Shown here in pieces: positions 26,678 to 34,396 of a stretch of DNA of 64,000 nucleotides (positions are counted from its first letter, which is position 1; every line of letters starts with the position of its first letter). The notes below the pieces were generated by a model that did no database searches, had not been told where the DNA came from, and saw nothing but the letters and a program-made list of their open reading frames with translations. This stretch comes from Sanguibacter hominis ATCC BAA-789. Its GTDB lineage: Bacteria; Actinomycetota; Actinomycetes; Actinomycetales; Cellulomonadaceae. The position numbers were made by a program, and so were the translations under genes. The stretch is from contig NZ_JAAXOW010000004.1 of the NCBI RefSeq assembly GCF_012396185.1, positions 62,001-126,000 on the forward strand, written 5' to 3'.

Positions 26678-27781
26678 ATGACCGAAGGAATCACGTACGC
26701 CGCGGCAGGCGTCGACACCGAGGCGGGCGACAAGGCCGTCGAGCTGATGAAGGCCGCGCTCGGTCGCACGCACGGGCCGCAGGTCCTGGGCGGGGCCGGT
26801 GGCTTCGCTGGCCTGTACGACTTCTCCGAGGTGCTGTCCTACCGCCGTCCGCTGCTGGCTACCTCGACCGACGGTGTCGGCACGAAGGTCGCGATCGCGC
26901 AGGCGATGGACAAGCACGACACGATCGGCTTCGACCTCGTCGGCATGGTCGTCGACGACATCGTCGTCGTCGGGGCGAAGCCGCTGTTCATGACGGACTA
27001 CATCGCGTGCGGCAAGGTCGTCCCCGAGCGCATCGCGGACATCGTGCGTGGCGTCGCTGAGGCGTGCGCGGTCGCGGGCACGGCGCTCGTCGGCGGAGAG
27101 ACCGCCGAGCACCCGGGCCTGCTCGGTGAGGACGAGTACGACGTCGCCGGCGCCGCGACCGGCGTGGTCGAGGCAGACGCGCTGCTCGGCCCCGACCGTG
27201 TCGAGGTGGGCGACGTGCTCGTCGCGATGGCGTCGTCGGGCCTGCACTCGAACGGCTACTCGCTCGTGCGCGCCGTCGTGAAGCATGCGGGCTGGGAGCT
27301 CGACCGCCACGTCGACGAGCTCGGCCGCAGCCTCGGGGAGGAGCTGCTCGAGCCGACGCGCGTCTACGCGTCGGACGTCCTCGCGATCGCGGGTGACCCG
27401 GCCACGCAGGTCCACGCGTTCACGCACGTCACGGGGGGCGGCCTCGCGGCAAACCTGGCGCGCGTGCTGCCGGCGGGGACGGTCGCGACGGTCGACCGGG
27501 CGTCGTGGGAGGTGCCTGCGGTGTTCCGCCTCGTGCGCGAGCTCGGTGGCGTCCCGCGCGGCGACCTCGAGAACACGCTCAACCTCGGCGTCGGCATGGT
27601 CGCTGTCGTCGGTGCGGACGGCGTGGACGCGACGATCGCGCGCTGCCAGGCGGCGGGGATCGATGCGTGGGTGCTGGGTGAGGTTGCTCACCTCGGGGCT
27701 GACGACGACCGTGAGGGCCTCGTCGCGGGGACGAAGGGCGTGCAGGCGGGCGCCGTGCGCCTCGTCGGCGACTACCGGTAG
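26678..27781 (+). CDS. purM: Phosphoribosylformylglycinamidine cyclo-ligase (AIR synthetase)
   Basis: 367 residues. It closes the imidazole ring in purine synthesis using ATP. Motifs are STDGVGTKVAIAQAM (ATP/metal site), GMVVDDIVVVGAKPLFMTDYIACGK, GTALVGGETAEHPGLL, MASSGLHSNGYSL and FTHVTGGGLAANLARVLP. Length and motif order are normal. GAGGAGCG lies just before ATG 26678. It probably forms one transcript with purF and is closed by the 17-bp hairpin at 27834. Confidence 0.95.
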   Translation: MTEGITYAAAGVDTEAGDKAVELMKAALGRTHGPQVLGGAGGFAGLYDFSEVLSYRRPLLATSTDGVGTKVAIAQAMDKHDTIGFDLVGMVVDDIVVVGAKPLFMTDYIACGKVVPERIADIVRGVAEACAVAGTALVGGETAEHPGLLGEDEYDVAGAATGVVEADALLGPDRVEVGDVLVAMASSGLHSNGYSLVRAVVKHAGWELDRHVDELGRSLGEELLEPTRVYASDVLAIAGDPATQVHAFTHVTGGGLAANLARVLPAGTVATVDRASWEVPAVFRLVRELGGVPRGDLENTLNLGVGMVAVVGADGVDATIARCQAAGIDAWVLGEVAHLGADDDREGLVAGTKGVQAGAVRLVGDYR

Positions 27782-27833
27782 CCGAGGCTCGCGGGCCACG
27801 GCCCGCGGCGACTCGTCCCTGACGACAGACGAA

Positions 27834-27870
27834 CGAGAGCGCCGTACACCTGGGGTGTACGGCGCTCTCG
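27834..27870. terminator. Strong hairpin after purM
   Basis: A perfect 17-bp stem (27834-27850 with 27854-27870) closes on a TGG loop. It lies between purM and the convergent DUF3073 gene. The tacacctggggtgta centre resembles the TGA-loop hairpins at 10146 and 20999. Confidence 0.88.
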
Positions 27871-27923
27871 CTTGCTCGGGATCAGCTCGGCGACTGGAGG
27901 CCGTGGAGCTGTGGGGGAGCGAG

Positions 27924-28115
27924 TCAGTCGCGCTCGTCGTTCCAGTCCACGTACGGGTCAACGTCGTCCTCCGCCGCACTGCGGTGGTCGACGACGTCAG
28001 TCGCGCTGCGGCGGGAGAGCTCTTGCTCGAGCGCCCTGATGTCCGTAGGCGGGGTGTAGTACTTCAGCTCGCGAGCGACCTTCGTCTGCTTCGCCTTCTG
28101 ACGGCCGCGGCCCAT
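27924..28115 (-). CDS. DUF3073 domain protein
   Basis: 63 residues. MGRGRQKAKQTKVARELKYYTPPTD is the near-invariant start of the actinobacterial DUF3073 family: a basic N-terminus followed by an acidic tail (EDDVDPYVDWNDERD). Function is unknown. The family commonly sits beside purM. The start at 28115 has AAGGGGGG upstream; longer in-frame versions are not conserved. A minus-strand TATGTA (28132-28137) is a plausible -10. Confidence 0.85.
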   Translation of the reverse strand: MGRGRQKAKQTKVARELKYYTPPTDIRALEQELSRRSATDVVDHRSAAEDDVDPYVDWNDERD

Positions 28116-28368
28116 GGCTGTGACCCCCCTTACATAGAGGCAGGACTGGCTCGTGTCGGTATGCCGTCGATGGGCTCCGATGCACGGGCGGTCCGGCATG
28201 TTGACTCGTCTATTCGCCCCCAACGGTACATGGTCCGACGGTATTCCGACCACTTCGGTGTTCCCTGCCGATAAGGGGGGAGGGGTGAGCTGCAGGTCGA
28301 TCCGGACGCATCGGTTCAACTGCGACGATCCTCACATCTTCACCCGTGCGTCCGGTCACTTCGTCCGG

Positions 28369-28397
28369 TTGCGGGTGGCATGATGATGCCTTATAAG
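28369..28397 (+). promoter_or_regulatory. Sigma-A-like promoter of bldC
   Basis: TTGCGG at 28369-28374, a 17-bp spacer, then TATAAG at 28392-28397. Transcription would begin near 28404, leaving a short leader with the AAGGAG site before ATG 28420. The rest of the 28116-28419 gap holds the divergent DUF3073 promoter and nothing else I can identify. Confidence 0.6.
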
Positions 28398-28419
28398 AAC
28401 GACGATGAAGGAGCGACCC

Positions 28420-28635
28420 ATGCCAGTCCACGGCAATGAGTCCGACGTACTGCTGACTCCGGCCGAGGTGGCGAGCCTCTTCCGTGTTGACCCCAAGACG
28501 GTCACCCGCTGGGCCAAGGCGGGCAAGATCTCTGCGATCCGCACCCTGGGTGGTCACCGCCGATACCGCGAGGCAGAGGTTCTCTCGCTCCTCAACGAGA
28601 GCGCGACGCAGGCCGCTCTCGCCGACGGGAGCTGA
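28420..28635 (+). CDS. bldC: BldC-family MerR-like DNA-binding regulator
   Basis: 71 residues, close to the 68 of Streptomyces BldC. LLTPAEVASLFRVDPKTVTRWAKAGKISAIRTLGGHRRYREAEV is a single winged-helix MerR-type domain, with the conserved wing GGHRRY and no effector domain. BldC binds direct repeats head-to-tail and in Streptomyces delays development; in non-sporulating relatives the targets are unknown. ATG 28420 is chosen over 28405 because AAGGAG lies six bases upstream. Two hairpins follow the gene. Confidence 0.92.
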   Translation: MPVHGNESDVLLTPAEVASLFRVDPKTVTRWAKAGKISAIRTLGGHRRYREAEVLSLLNESATQAALADGS

Positions 28636-28668
28636 CGCAGCCGCACGCAGCGGCATCGTCGCACTTCG

Positions 28669-28701
28669 CGGCTGGGGGCACCGAGCGGTGACCCCCAGCC
28701 G
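28669..28701 (+). terminator. Terminator of bldC
   Basis: cggctgggggcacc (28669-28682) pairs with ggtgacccccagccg (28687-28701), one bulged base and a GAGC loop, 33 bp after the bldC stop. Confidence 0.75.
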
Positions 28702-28732
28702 ACAGCACCCGTCAGATCAGACGAGACACGTC

Positions 28733-28754
28733 GACGGGGCCTCGCGGCCCCGTC
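28733..28754. terminator. Second hairpin between bldC and the convergent DUF3618 gene
   Basis: A perfect 9-bp stem (28733-28741 with 28746-28754) with a TCGC loop, followed by CTTGG. Confidence 0.65.
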
Positions 28755-28787
28755 CTTGGCGTACCCGGACACGGGCGCCCGGCGGTC

Positions 28788-29084
28788 TCAGCGGCGCCGC
28801 GCCACCACGAGCGTGACGAGAGCGGTCGCCCCGAGCGCGACACCGATGAGGATCTTGAGGTTCCGGCTGCGCTCCCGGTCGTGCTGCGGAGCGCCCTTTC
28901 CCGTCAGCAGCCCGCGCGCATCGACGGCGGCCTGCTTCGCTGCCTGAGCCGCCTCGGTGGCACGCACGCGAGGGTCGAGCCGCCCGGCAAGTGCGTCGAC
29001 CGTCATGGCGAGGTCCGCGCGGGCCGCGAGCACCTCGGCCTCGGCAGCCGACAACGAGAGCTGGGGCTCCTTCTCGGCGCTCAT
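28788..29084 (-). CDS. DUF3618 domain membrane protein
   Basis: 98 residues. The DUF3618 pattern AEAEVLAARADLAMTVDALAGRLDPR is an amphipathic segment, followed by a linker and one C-terminal membrane span (LKILIGVALGATALVTLVVA) ending in ARRR. The family is actinobacterial, of unknown function, and often follows a holin-like membrane gene, as here. ATG 29084 overlaps the upstream stop by 4 bp. Confidence 0.8.
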   Translation of the reverse strand: MSAEKEPQLSLSAAEAEVLAARADLAMTVDALAGRLDPRVRATEAAQAAKQAAVDARGLLTGKGAPQHDRERSRNLKILIGVALGATALVTLVVARRR

Positions 29085-29521
29085 CGGCGCAGTCCCTTCT
29101 TGATCTCCTCGACGTCGGCCTTGACGTTGTCGATGGCTCGTTCGGGCGTGGGTGGCGATCCTGCCTTGAGGGCCTTCGCGCCCAGTGCGGCGAGGATGCC
29201 GACGATGATGAGCAGCACCACGCCGACGATCAGGAACGCGAGCCACGGGGCGACGGCCTCGGCCAGGCCCAGCGCGGCGGCGTCGAGCAGCTTGCCGAGC
29301 GCGTAGAACGAGAGGACGCCGGCGAGCACGAGCAGTCCAGCGCCGATCCCGATCTTGGTGAGCTTCGCCTTGAGCTCCGCCTTCGCGAGCGCGATCTCCG
29401 CGCGGACGAGCCGCGTCGTGTGCTCGGTCAGCCTCCCGAAGAGCTCGCCGACCGACGGGTCGGCTTCCTTCGGTGCGCCGGCGCCGGTGCGGGCGCCGTC
29501 GCCGTGCAGCGGGTCAGTCAT
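29081..29521 (-). CDS. Phage-holin-family-like membrane protein
   Basis: 146 residues. The central region (SVGELFGRLTEHTTRLVRAEIALAKAELKAKL) is an amphipathic helix followed by two strong membrane spans and a charged tail. This is the actinobacterial family labelled putative superfamily III holin/DUF1469. Despite the label these are ordinary chromosomal envelope proteins with no phage genes nearby. ATG 29521 is preferred to upstream in-frame codons. It is co-translated with the DUF3618 gene. Confidence 0.78.
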   Translation of the reverse strand: MTDPLHGDGARTGAGAPKEADPSVGELFGRLTEHTTRLVRAEIALAKAELKAKLTKIGIGAGLLVLAGVLSFYALGKLLDAAALGLAEAVAPWLAFLIVGVVLLIIVGILAALGAKALKAGSPPTPERAIDNVKADVEEIKKGLRR

Positions 29522-29707
29522 GAGATACCTGCCTTCGTCCGGCCGTTCGCGGGTGCGCCGACACTCCCACTCAATCGTGATTCGGAACGCGAGACAACTG
29601 TAGGGCGGCTGGGACGTGGGCGCAGGTAGTGACGTCGACGTGCTCGGGTGCCGCACGCTGGCGGCCGGAGCGGGTGCGCGGGGCGGCCGCTGGCGGTCGA
29701 GAACGAC

Positions 29708-29739
29708 GAAGCCCCGCGCCGGGAACCGGGCGGGGCTTC
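29708..29739 (-). terminator. Terminator of tRNA-Phe
   Basis: gaagccccgc (29708-29717) pairs with gcggggcttc (29730-29739), seven bases downstream of the tRNA-Phe 3' end on the minus strand. Confidence 0.75.
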
Positions 29740-29746
29740 TGTGATG

Positions 29747-29819
29747 TGGCCACTGGCAGGGTCGAACTGCCGACCTTTCGATTTTCAGTCGAACGCTCTA
29801 CCAACTGAGCTAAGTGGCC
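29747..29819 (-). tRNA. tRNA-Phe (GAA)
   Basis: 73 nt, complete cloverleaf: acceptor GGCCACT pairing with AGTGGCC, D-arm, anticodon loop CTGAAAA with anticodon GAA, and T-arm with GTTCGAC. The discriminator is A. No CCA is encoded. It is the last of three tRNA genes on the minus strand. Confidence 0.95.
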
Positions 29820-29830
29820 GTAATCGACGA

Positions 29831-29852
29831 CGCCCGGTCAGATGACCGGGCG
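29831..29852. terminator. Hairpin between tRNA-Asp and tRNA-Phe
   Basis: A perfect 10-bp stem (29831-29840 with 29843-29852) with a 2-nt loop. It may end the tRNA-Asp transcript or mark a processing site. Confidence 0.6.
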
Positions 29853-29860
29853 ATATCGAG

Positions 29861-29934
29861 CGACCCCGACGGGACTTGAACCCGCGACCTCCGCCGTGAC
29901 AGGGCGGCGCGCTAACCAACTGCGCTACGGGGCC
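29861..29934 (-). tRNA. tRNA-Asp (GTC)
   Basis: 74 nt. Acceptor GGCCCCG pairs with CGGGGTC (one G-T pair), the anticodon loop CTGTCAC gives anticodon GTC, and the T-arm has GTTCAAG. Discriminator G, the usual identity base for tRNA-Asp. No encoded CCA. Confidence 0.95.
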
Positions 29935-29978
29935 TTGTGGTGAGACAAGACCATACTGCATGTACTACAGGTGTTGCG

Positions 29979-30051
29979 TACCCCCAACGGGATTCGAACC
30001 CGTGCTACCGCCGTGAAAGGGCGGCGTCCTAGGCCGCTAGACGATGGGGGC
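29979..30051 (-). tRNA. tRNA-Glu (TTC)
   Basis: 73 nt. Acceptor GCCCCCA pairs with TGGGGGT (terminal G-T), the anticodon loop CTTTCAC gives anticodon TTC, and the T-arm has GTTCGAA. Discriminator A, no encoded CCA. It is the first gene of the Glu-Asp-Phe cluster. Confidence 0.95.
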
Positions 30052-30176
30052 CTAGTCGGTTCCGTTGGAGACCTCGGTAAGCATATGCGTACGGCGGCGT
30101 CCTGGCAAAATCGAGAGGATTCCGCGGCTCCGGGGCCCAGAGGCCGGCCGGCCAGGGCCCGGGGGATGATGGTGCC

Positions 30177-30530
30177 GTGATCGAGATGACCAGGGAGCGC
30201 TTCGAGGAGCTCGTCAGCGACGCCCTCGACGAGGTCCCGCAGGACCTGGCCGCGCAGATGGACAACGTCGTCGTCTTCGTCGAGGACGACGCGCCCCCGG
30301 AGGACCCGACCCTCCTCGGCGTCTACGACGGGATCCCGCTCACCGAGCGCGGGGCGTCGTGGGCCGCCGGCGCGATGCCCGACCGCATCACGATCTTCCG
30401 CAACCCCACGCTCGCGATCTGCGAGACAGAGGAGGACGTCGTCGACGAGGTGCGGATCACGGTCGTCCACGAGATCGCGCACCACTTCGGGATCGACGAC
30501 GACAAGCTGCACGAGCTCGGCTGGGCCTAG
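30177..30530 (+). CDS. Metallopeptidase family protein (zincin, DUF1025/PF06262 type)
   Basis: 117 residues. HEIAHHFGIDD is the HExxHxxGxxD zinc site (about residues 101-111), and the N-terminal MTRERFEELVSDALDEVPQDLAAQMDNV is the usual start of this minimal metallopeptidase family. No signal peptide, so it is cytoplasmic; its substrate is unknown. GTG 30177 is chosen, six bases after a GATGAT -10-like hexamer; ATG 30186 is also possible. A 7-bp stem (30532-30538 with 30545-30551) follows before galE. Confidence 0.85.
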   Translation: MIEMTRERFEELVSDALDEVPQDLAAQMDNVVVFVEDDAPPEDPTLLGVYDGIPLTERGASWAAGAMPDRITIFRNPTLAICETEEDVVDEVRITVVHEIAHHFGIDDDKLHELGWA

Positions 30531-30587
30531 CGCGACCGGACGTTCGGTCGCTGCGCCGAGAGTGCCCCGCTCGCTAGGATCGTGACC

Positions 30588-31571
30588 ATGACCACCCTCG
30601 TCACCGGCGGAGCCGGATACATCGGAGCGCACGTCGTCCGCCTTCTCGAGCAGCGTGGCGAGCGCGTCGTCGTCGTCGACGACCTCTCGACCGGCTCGGC
30701 CTCCCGCATCGGGGACGCCGTCCTCGTCAAGCTCGACGTCGCGTCCCCGGAGGCCGTCGGCGTCCTCACGGCGACGATGCGCGAGCACGACGTCGACGCG
30801 GTGATCCACTTCGCCGCACGCAAGCAGGTCGGCGAGTCCGTCGAACGCCCCACCTTCTACTACCAGCAGAACGTCGGCGGCCTCACCAACGTGCTGACCG
30901 CGATGGAGGCCGCCAACGTCGACCGCCTCGTGTTCTCGTCGTCCGCTGCTACCTACGGCAACCCGTCCGCCGCGATCGTCGAGGAGAAGCTCCACGCGGA
31001 GCCGATCAATCCCTACGGCGAGACCAAGCTCATCGGCGAGTGGCTCGGACGCGCCGCCAACCGCGCGTGGGGCCTGCGCTTCGTCGCGCTGCGCTACTTC
31101 AACGTCGCAGGTGCCGGCTGGGACGACCTCGGCGACCCGGCGATCCTCAACCTCGTCCCGATGGTCCTCGACCGTCTGGAGCGCGGCGAGAAGCCGCTGA
31201 TCTTCGGTGACGACTACCCGACGCCGGACGGTACGTGCATCCGCGACTACATCCACGTCAGCGACCTCGCCGAGGCGCACATCGCTGCGATCGAGTACCT
31301 CGGCAAGGACGAGCGGCCGCACGACGTCTTCAACGTCGGGACCGGCAAGGGCGCCTCGGTCCGCGAGGTCATCGAGCAGATCGGGGTCGCGTCCGGGCTC
31401 GACACGACCCCCGAGATCCGCGAGCGTCGCGCGGGTGACCCTGCGCAGCTCGTCGCGTCGTCCGAGCGGATCAACGACGTGCTCGGCTGGACGGCGCAGC
31501 ACTCGTTCGAGGAGATCGTGCAGTCGGCGTGGAGCGCGTGGCAGGCCGGACCGCGCCGCATCGACGTCTGA
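30588..31571 (+). CDS. galE: UDP-glucose 4-epimerase
   Basis: 327 residues of the short-chain dehydrogenase superfamily: NAD-binding TGGAGYIGAHV at the N-terminus, VIHFAARKQVGESV, SSSAATYGNP, the YxxxK pair in NPYGETKLIGEW, RYFNVAGA and GDDYPTPDGTCIRDYIHVSDLAEAH. It interconverts UDP-glucose and UDP-galactose for the Leloir pathway and cell-wall glycans. ATG 30588 follows TAGGAT (30575-30580) by seven bases, fitting a leaderless start; GTG 30582 would fall inside the promoter spacing. Confidence 0.93.
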   Translation: MTTLVTGGAGYIGAHVVRLLEQRGERVVVVDDLSTGSASRIGDAVLVKLDVASPEAVGVLTATMREHDVDAVIHFAARKQVGESVERPTFYYQQNVGGLTNVLTAMEAANVDRLVFSSSAATYGNPSAAIVEEKLHAEPINPYGETKLIGEWLGRAANRAWGLRFVALRYFNVAGAGWDDLGDPAILNLVPMVLDRLERGEKPLIFGDDYPTPDGTCIRDYIHVSDLAEAHIAAIEYLGKDERPHDVFNVGTGKGASVREVIEQIGVASGLDTTPEIRERRAGDPAQLVASSERINDVLGWTAQHSFEEIVQSAWSAWQAGPRRIDV

Positions 31572-31657
31572 CCTGACCGGGTCCGGGACGGACGGCGGAC
31601 ACACGCCGTTCGTCTCGGCTTCCGATCTGCGTCGTCTCACCGGGCTACGATCCGAGC

Positions 31658-33103
31658 ATGAGCGCCGACGACGCGCGGCTCGACGACGAGACCGCCCTCT
31701 CTGACCGCCCGACGTCTCCGTCTCCCGCGGCGCCTGTCCGGCTTCGCGTCGTGACCGCGTGGGCCCTCTGGGACTGGGGCTCCGCAGCGTTCAACGCCGT
31801 GATCACCACGTTCGTGTTCACACGGTGGATCACGTCGAGCGACTTCGTCGCGCGCGACGTCGTCGACGCCGCCGAGGCCGAGAAGGTCGCCGGCGTGGCG
31901 AAGGGCCCCGCGAAGCTCCTGCTCGACGGCGTCCTCGCCGACCACTCCGCGTGGCTCGGCTGGGGCCTCGCGATCGCCGGCGTGCTCATCGCAGTGAGCG
32001 CGCCCGTCGTCGGCGCCCGCTCGGACGACGGCGGCAGGCGCCGCCGCTGGCTCGCGGTCAACACGTTCGTCACGGTCGCCATCAGCGCTGCGATGTTCTT
32101 CGTCACACCCGACCCGGACAACCTCACGGGGAACCTCCTGCTCGGGATCACGCTCCTGGCGGCGGGCAACATCTTCTTCGAGCTCGCGTCGGTCAACTAC
32201 AACGCGACGCTCACGCAGGTCTCGACGCCCGCGAACGTCGGTCGCGTCTCGGGCATCGGCTGGGGCGCCGGCTACCTCGGCGGCATCGTGCTGCTGCTCA
32301 TCCTCTTCGTCGGGTTCATCAACCCGGAGGTCGGCTGGCTCGGGGTCGGCGACGACGGCGGGCTGCGCTACCGCGTCGCCGTCCTGTTCTCCGCGGTGTG
32401 GTTCGCGGTGTTCGCGGTCCCCGTGCTGCTCGCCGTCCCGGAGGTGCCGCCGTCGCCGACGCGCGCGCGGCTCAGCGTCGCGGGCGCGTACCGCAAGCTC
32501 TTCAGCGACGTCGCGAGGCTGTGGCGCGAGCGCCGCGACGTCGTGAAGTTCCTCATCGCGTCCGCGGTGTACCGGGACGGGCTCGCGGGCGTGTTCACGT
32601 TCGGTGCGGTCATCGCGTCGGGGACGTTCGGGTTCACGCCGTCGGGCGTGATCGTGTTCGCGATCGCAGCGAACGTCGTCGCGGGCCTCGCGACGATCAT
32701 CGCGGGCTTCGTGGAGGACTGGGTCGGGCCGAAGCGCGTGATCGTCGTGTCGCTCGTCGGCCTCGTGATCTCTGGTGTCGCGGTGTTCTTCCTGCACGAC
32801 GCAGGTCAGGGCGCCTTCTGGGTGTTCGGACTGCTCCTGTGCCTGTTCGTCGGGCCTGCGCAGTCGGCGAGCCGCACGATGCTCGCGCGGCGCATCCCGC
32901 CCGGGCGGGAGTCGGAGATCTTCGGTCTGTACGCGACGACGGGCCGCGCCGCGAGCTTCATGGCGCCAGCCGCGTTCTCGACGTTCGTCGCCATCTCGGG
33001 TGCGCAGTACTGGGGGGTGCTGGGCATCATGCTCGTCCTCCTCGTGGGCCTCGTCCTCCTCGCGCCCATCTCGGACAGCGCTCGCGACGAGGTCGCGGCG
33101 TAG
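31658..33103 (+). CDS. MFS transporter, UMF1 (Atg22-like) family
   Basis: 481 residues with about 11-12 membrane spans. WALWDWGSAAFNAVITTFVFTRWI in the first span is the hallmark of the UMF1/Atg22-like MFS family, and RVSGIGWGAGYLGGIVLLLI and GPAQSASRTMLARRIPPGRESEIFGLYATTGRAASF are also family-typical. The substrate of bacterial members is unknown; the yeast relative exports amino acids from the vacuole. ATG 31658 lies six bases after TACGAT, so a leaderless mRNA is likely. It is followed at 38 bp by a hydrolase gene. Confidence 0.87.
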   Translation: MSADDARLDDETALSDRPTSPSPAAPVRLRVVTAWALWDWGSAAFNAVITTFVFTRWITSSDFVARDVVDAAEAEKVAGVAKGPAKLLLDGVLADHSAWLGWGLAIAGVLIAVSAPVVGARSDDGGRRRRWLAVNTFVTVAISAAMFFVTPDPDNLTGNLLLGITLLAAGNIFFELASVNYNATLTQVSTPANVGRVSGIGWGAGYLGGIVLLLILFVGFINPEVGWLGVGDDGGLRYRVAVLFSAVWFAVFAVPVLLAVPEVPPSPTRARLSVAGAYRKLFSDVARLWRERRDVVKFLIASAVYRDGLAGVFTFGAVIASGTFGFTPSGVIVFAIAANVVAGLATIIAGFVEDWVGPKRVIVVSLVGLVISGVAVFFLHDAGQGAFWVFGLLLCLFVGPAQSASRTMLARRIPPGRESEIFGLYATTGRAASFMAPAAFSTFVAISGAQYWGVLGIMLVLLVGLVLLAPISDSARDEVAA

Positions 33104-33140
33104 CCTGCTGACAAGCACCGACGACCGCACGGGGGTAGAG

Positions 33141-34058
33141 ATGCGCTGGGTCGCAGACGAGCTCGACGGCTTCGAGAAGGCGACGTTCGACCTCGAGGGG
33201 GACGACGACGGACCGGTCGTGGCGACGCTCGTGCGCCGCGTGCAGCCCGAGGGGGCGCCTGCCCGGCGTCGTGCCGTGCTCTACGTGCACGGCTACAACG
33301 ACTACTTCTTCCAGACGCACCTCGCACAGCGCTGGGAGGACGAGGGCTACGACTTCTACGCGATCGACCTGCGCCGGTGCGGCCGGTCGTGGCGACCGTG
33401 GCAGCTCGCGCACTTCGTCGAAGACCTGCGTGACTACCGGCCCGAGCTGACGGAGGCGGCGGCGTGGATCCGCCGCTCGCACGACGTGCTGGTCGTCAAC
33501 GCGCACTCGACCGGCGGACTGACCGCGAGCCTGTGGGCGCACTCCTTGCGGCGGAAGGTCGCCGTCGACGCGCTCGTCCTGAACTCACCGTGGTTCGATC
33601 TCGCGGCGCCCTGGTTCGACCGGGAGGTGGCGACGCGCGTGCTCGACGTCGTCGGGCCGCTCGGGCCCACGTACGTCCTCGATGCCGCACCGTCCACGTA
33701 CGCGCAGCGGCTCCACGTCGCGGGCGGTGGCGAGTGGGACTACGACGTCGCGCTCAAGAACCCCGACGGCGTCCCCGTGCGCGCCGCCTGGCTGCGCGCC
33801 GTGCGGCGCGGGCACCGTCGCCTCGCGCGCGGGCTCGCGGTGCGCTGCCCGGTGCTCGTGTGCACGAGCGACCGCTCAGGACCTGACGGCGACGTCGTGC
33901 TCGACGTCGAGCAGATCGAGGCGCGGGCCAAGCAGGTCGGCGCCGACGTGACGCTCGCGAAGATCCCTGGCGGTGTCCACGATCTCGCCCTGTCGCCCGA
34001 GTCGGCGCGCGAGCAGTACTTCGCTACCATGTTCGACTGGCTGTCGCAGAAGCTCTGA
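33141..34058 (+). CDS. Alpha/beta hydrolase (serine aminopeptidase/lysophospholipase-like)
   Basis: 305 residues. VLYVHGYNDYFFQ supplies the oxyanion region, VVNAHSTGGLTASLW the nucleophile elbow (Ser within A-H-S-T-G), and IPGGVHDLALS the catalytic His; the Asp is probably within CTSDRSGPDGD. The family includes monoacylglycerol lipases and lysophospholipases. No signal peptide, so cytoplasmic. ATG 33141 has a G-rich site upstream; longer in-frame forms overlap the MFS gene in another frame and are rejected. The 3' end overlaps the convergent small membrane gene by 35 bp. Confidence 0.82.
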   Translation: MRWVADELDGFEKATFDLEGDDDGPVVATLVRRVQPEGAPARRRAVLYVHGYNDYFFQTHLAQRWEDEGYDFYAIDLRRCGRSWRPWQLAHFVEDLRDYRPELTEAAAWIRRSHDVLVVNAHSTGGLTASLWAHSLRRKVAVDALVLNSPWFDLAAPWFDREVATRVLDVVGPLGPTYVLDAAPSTYAQRLHVAGGGEWDYDVALKNPDGVPVRAAWLRAVRRGHRRLARGLAVRCPVLVCTSDRSGPDGDVVLDVEQIEARAKQVGADVTLAKIPGGVHDLALSPESAREQYFATMFDWLSQKL

Positions 34059-34365
34059 CCTGCGAGGCTGCCGCCCAGACGGCGGCAGCGAGCCCGACGA
34101 CCGTGGGCAGGACGAGCCACGGGACCGTGCCACGGCTCCCGACATTGTCGAGGCGGAGCCCGTAGTAGGCGACCCACGCGCTGAGCTGGAGCGCCAGCGC
34201 TCCGAGCGCGACCGCGGTCGCCACGGTCAGGGCCCGCGTCGCGCGGCCTTCGTGCCGCCGTCGGCGCGCGAGCCAGAGCGCACCGACCAGGACGCTCGGG
34301 GTCATGAGCCAGACGACGAGCGCGGGCACCTCGCGGATGTCACGGATGATCAGCTCCAGCACCAT
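34024..34365 (-). CDS. Small three-span membrane protein
   Basis: 113 residues, not recognised. Three hydrophobic segments (ALVVWLMTPSVLVGALWLA, LTVATAVALGALALQLSAWVAYYGL, LVLPTVVGLAAAVWAAAS) are separated by a basic RRRRHEGRATR loop. GAGGAC lies before ATG 34365. Its last 35 bp overlap the 3' end of the convergent hydrolase gene. The hydrophobicity pattern and good start site make it likely to be real, but no role can be given. Confidence 0.6.
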   Translation of the reverse strand: MVLELIIRDIREVPALVVWLMTPSVLVGALWLARRRRHEGRATRALTVATAVALGALALQLSAWVAYYGLRLDNVGSRGTVPWLVLPTVVGLAAAVWAAASQVRASATASRTW

Positions 34366-34396
34366 CGGTAGTCCTCTCGTCGTGCCCTGCCTGTGC

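Noticed and set aside
29081-29521. Prophage, from the holin-family label
   Set aside because: No other phage gene nearby; this actinobacterial family is a normal chromosomal envelope protein paired with DUF3618.
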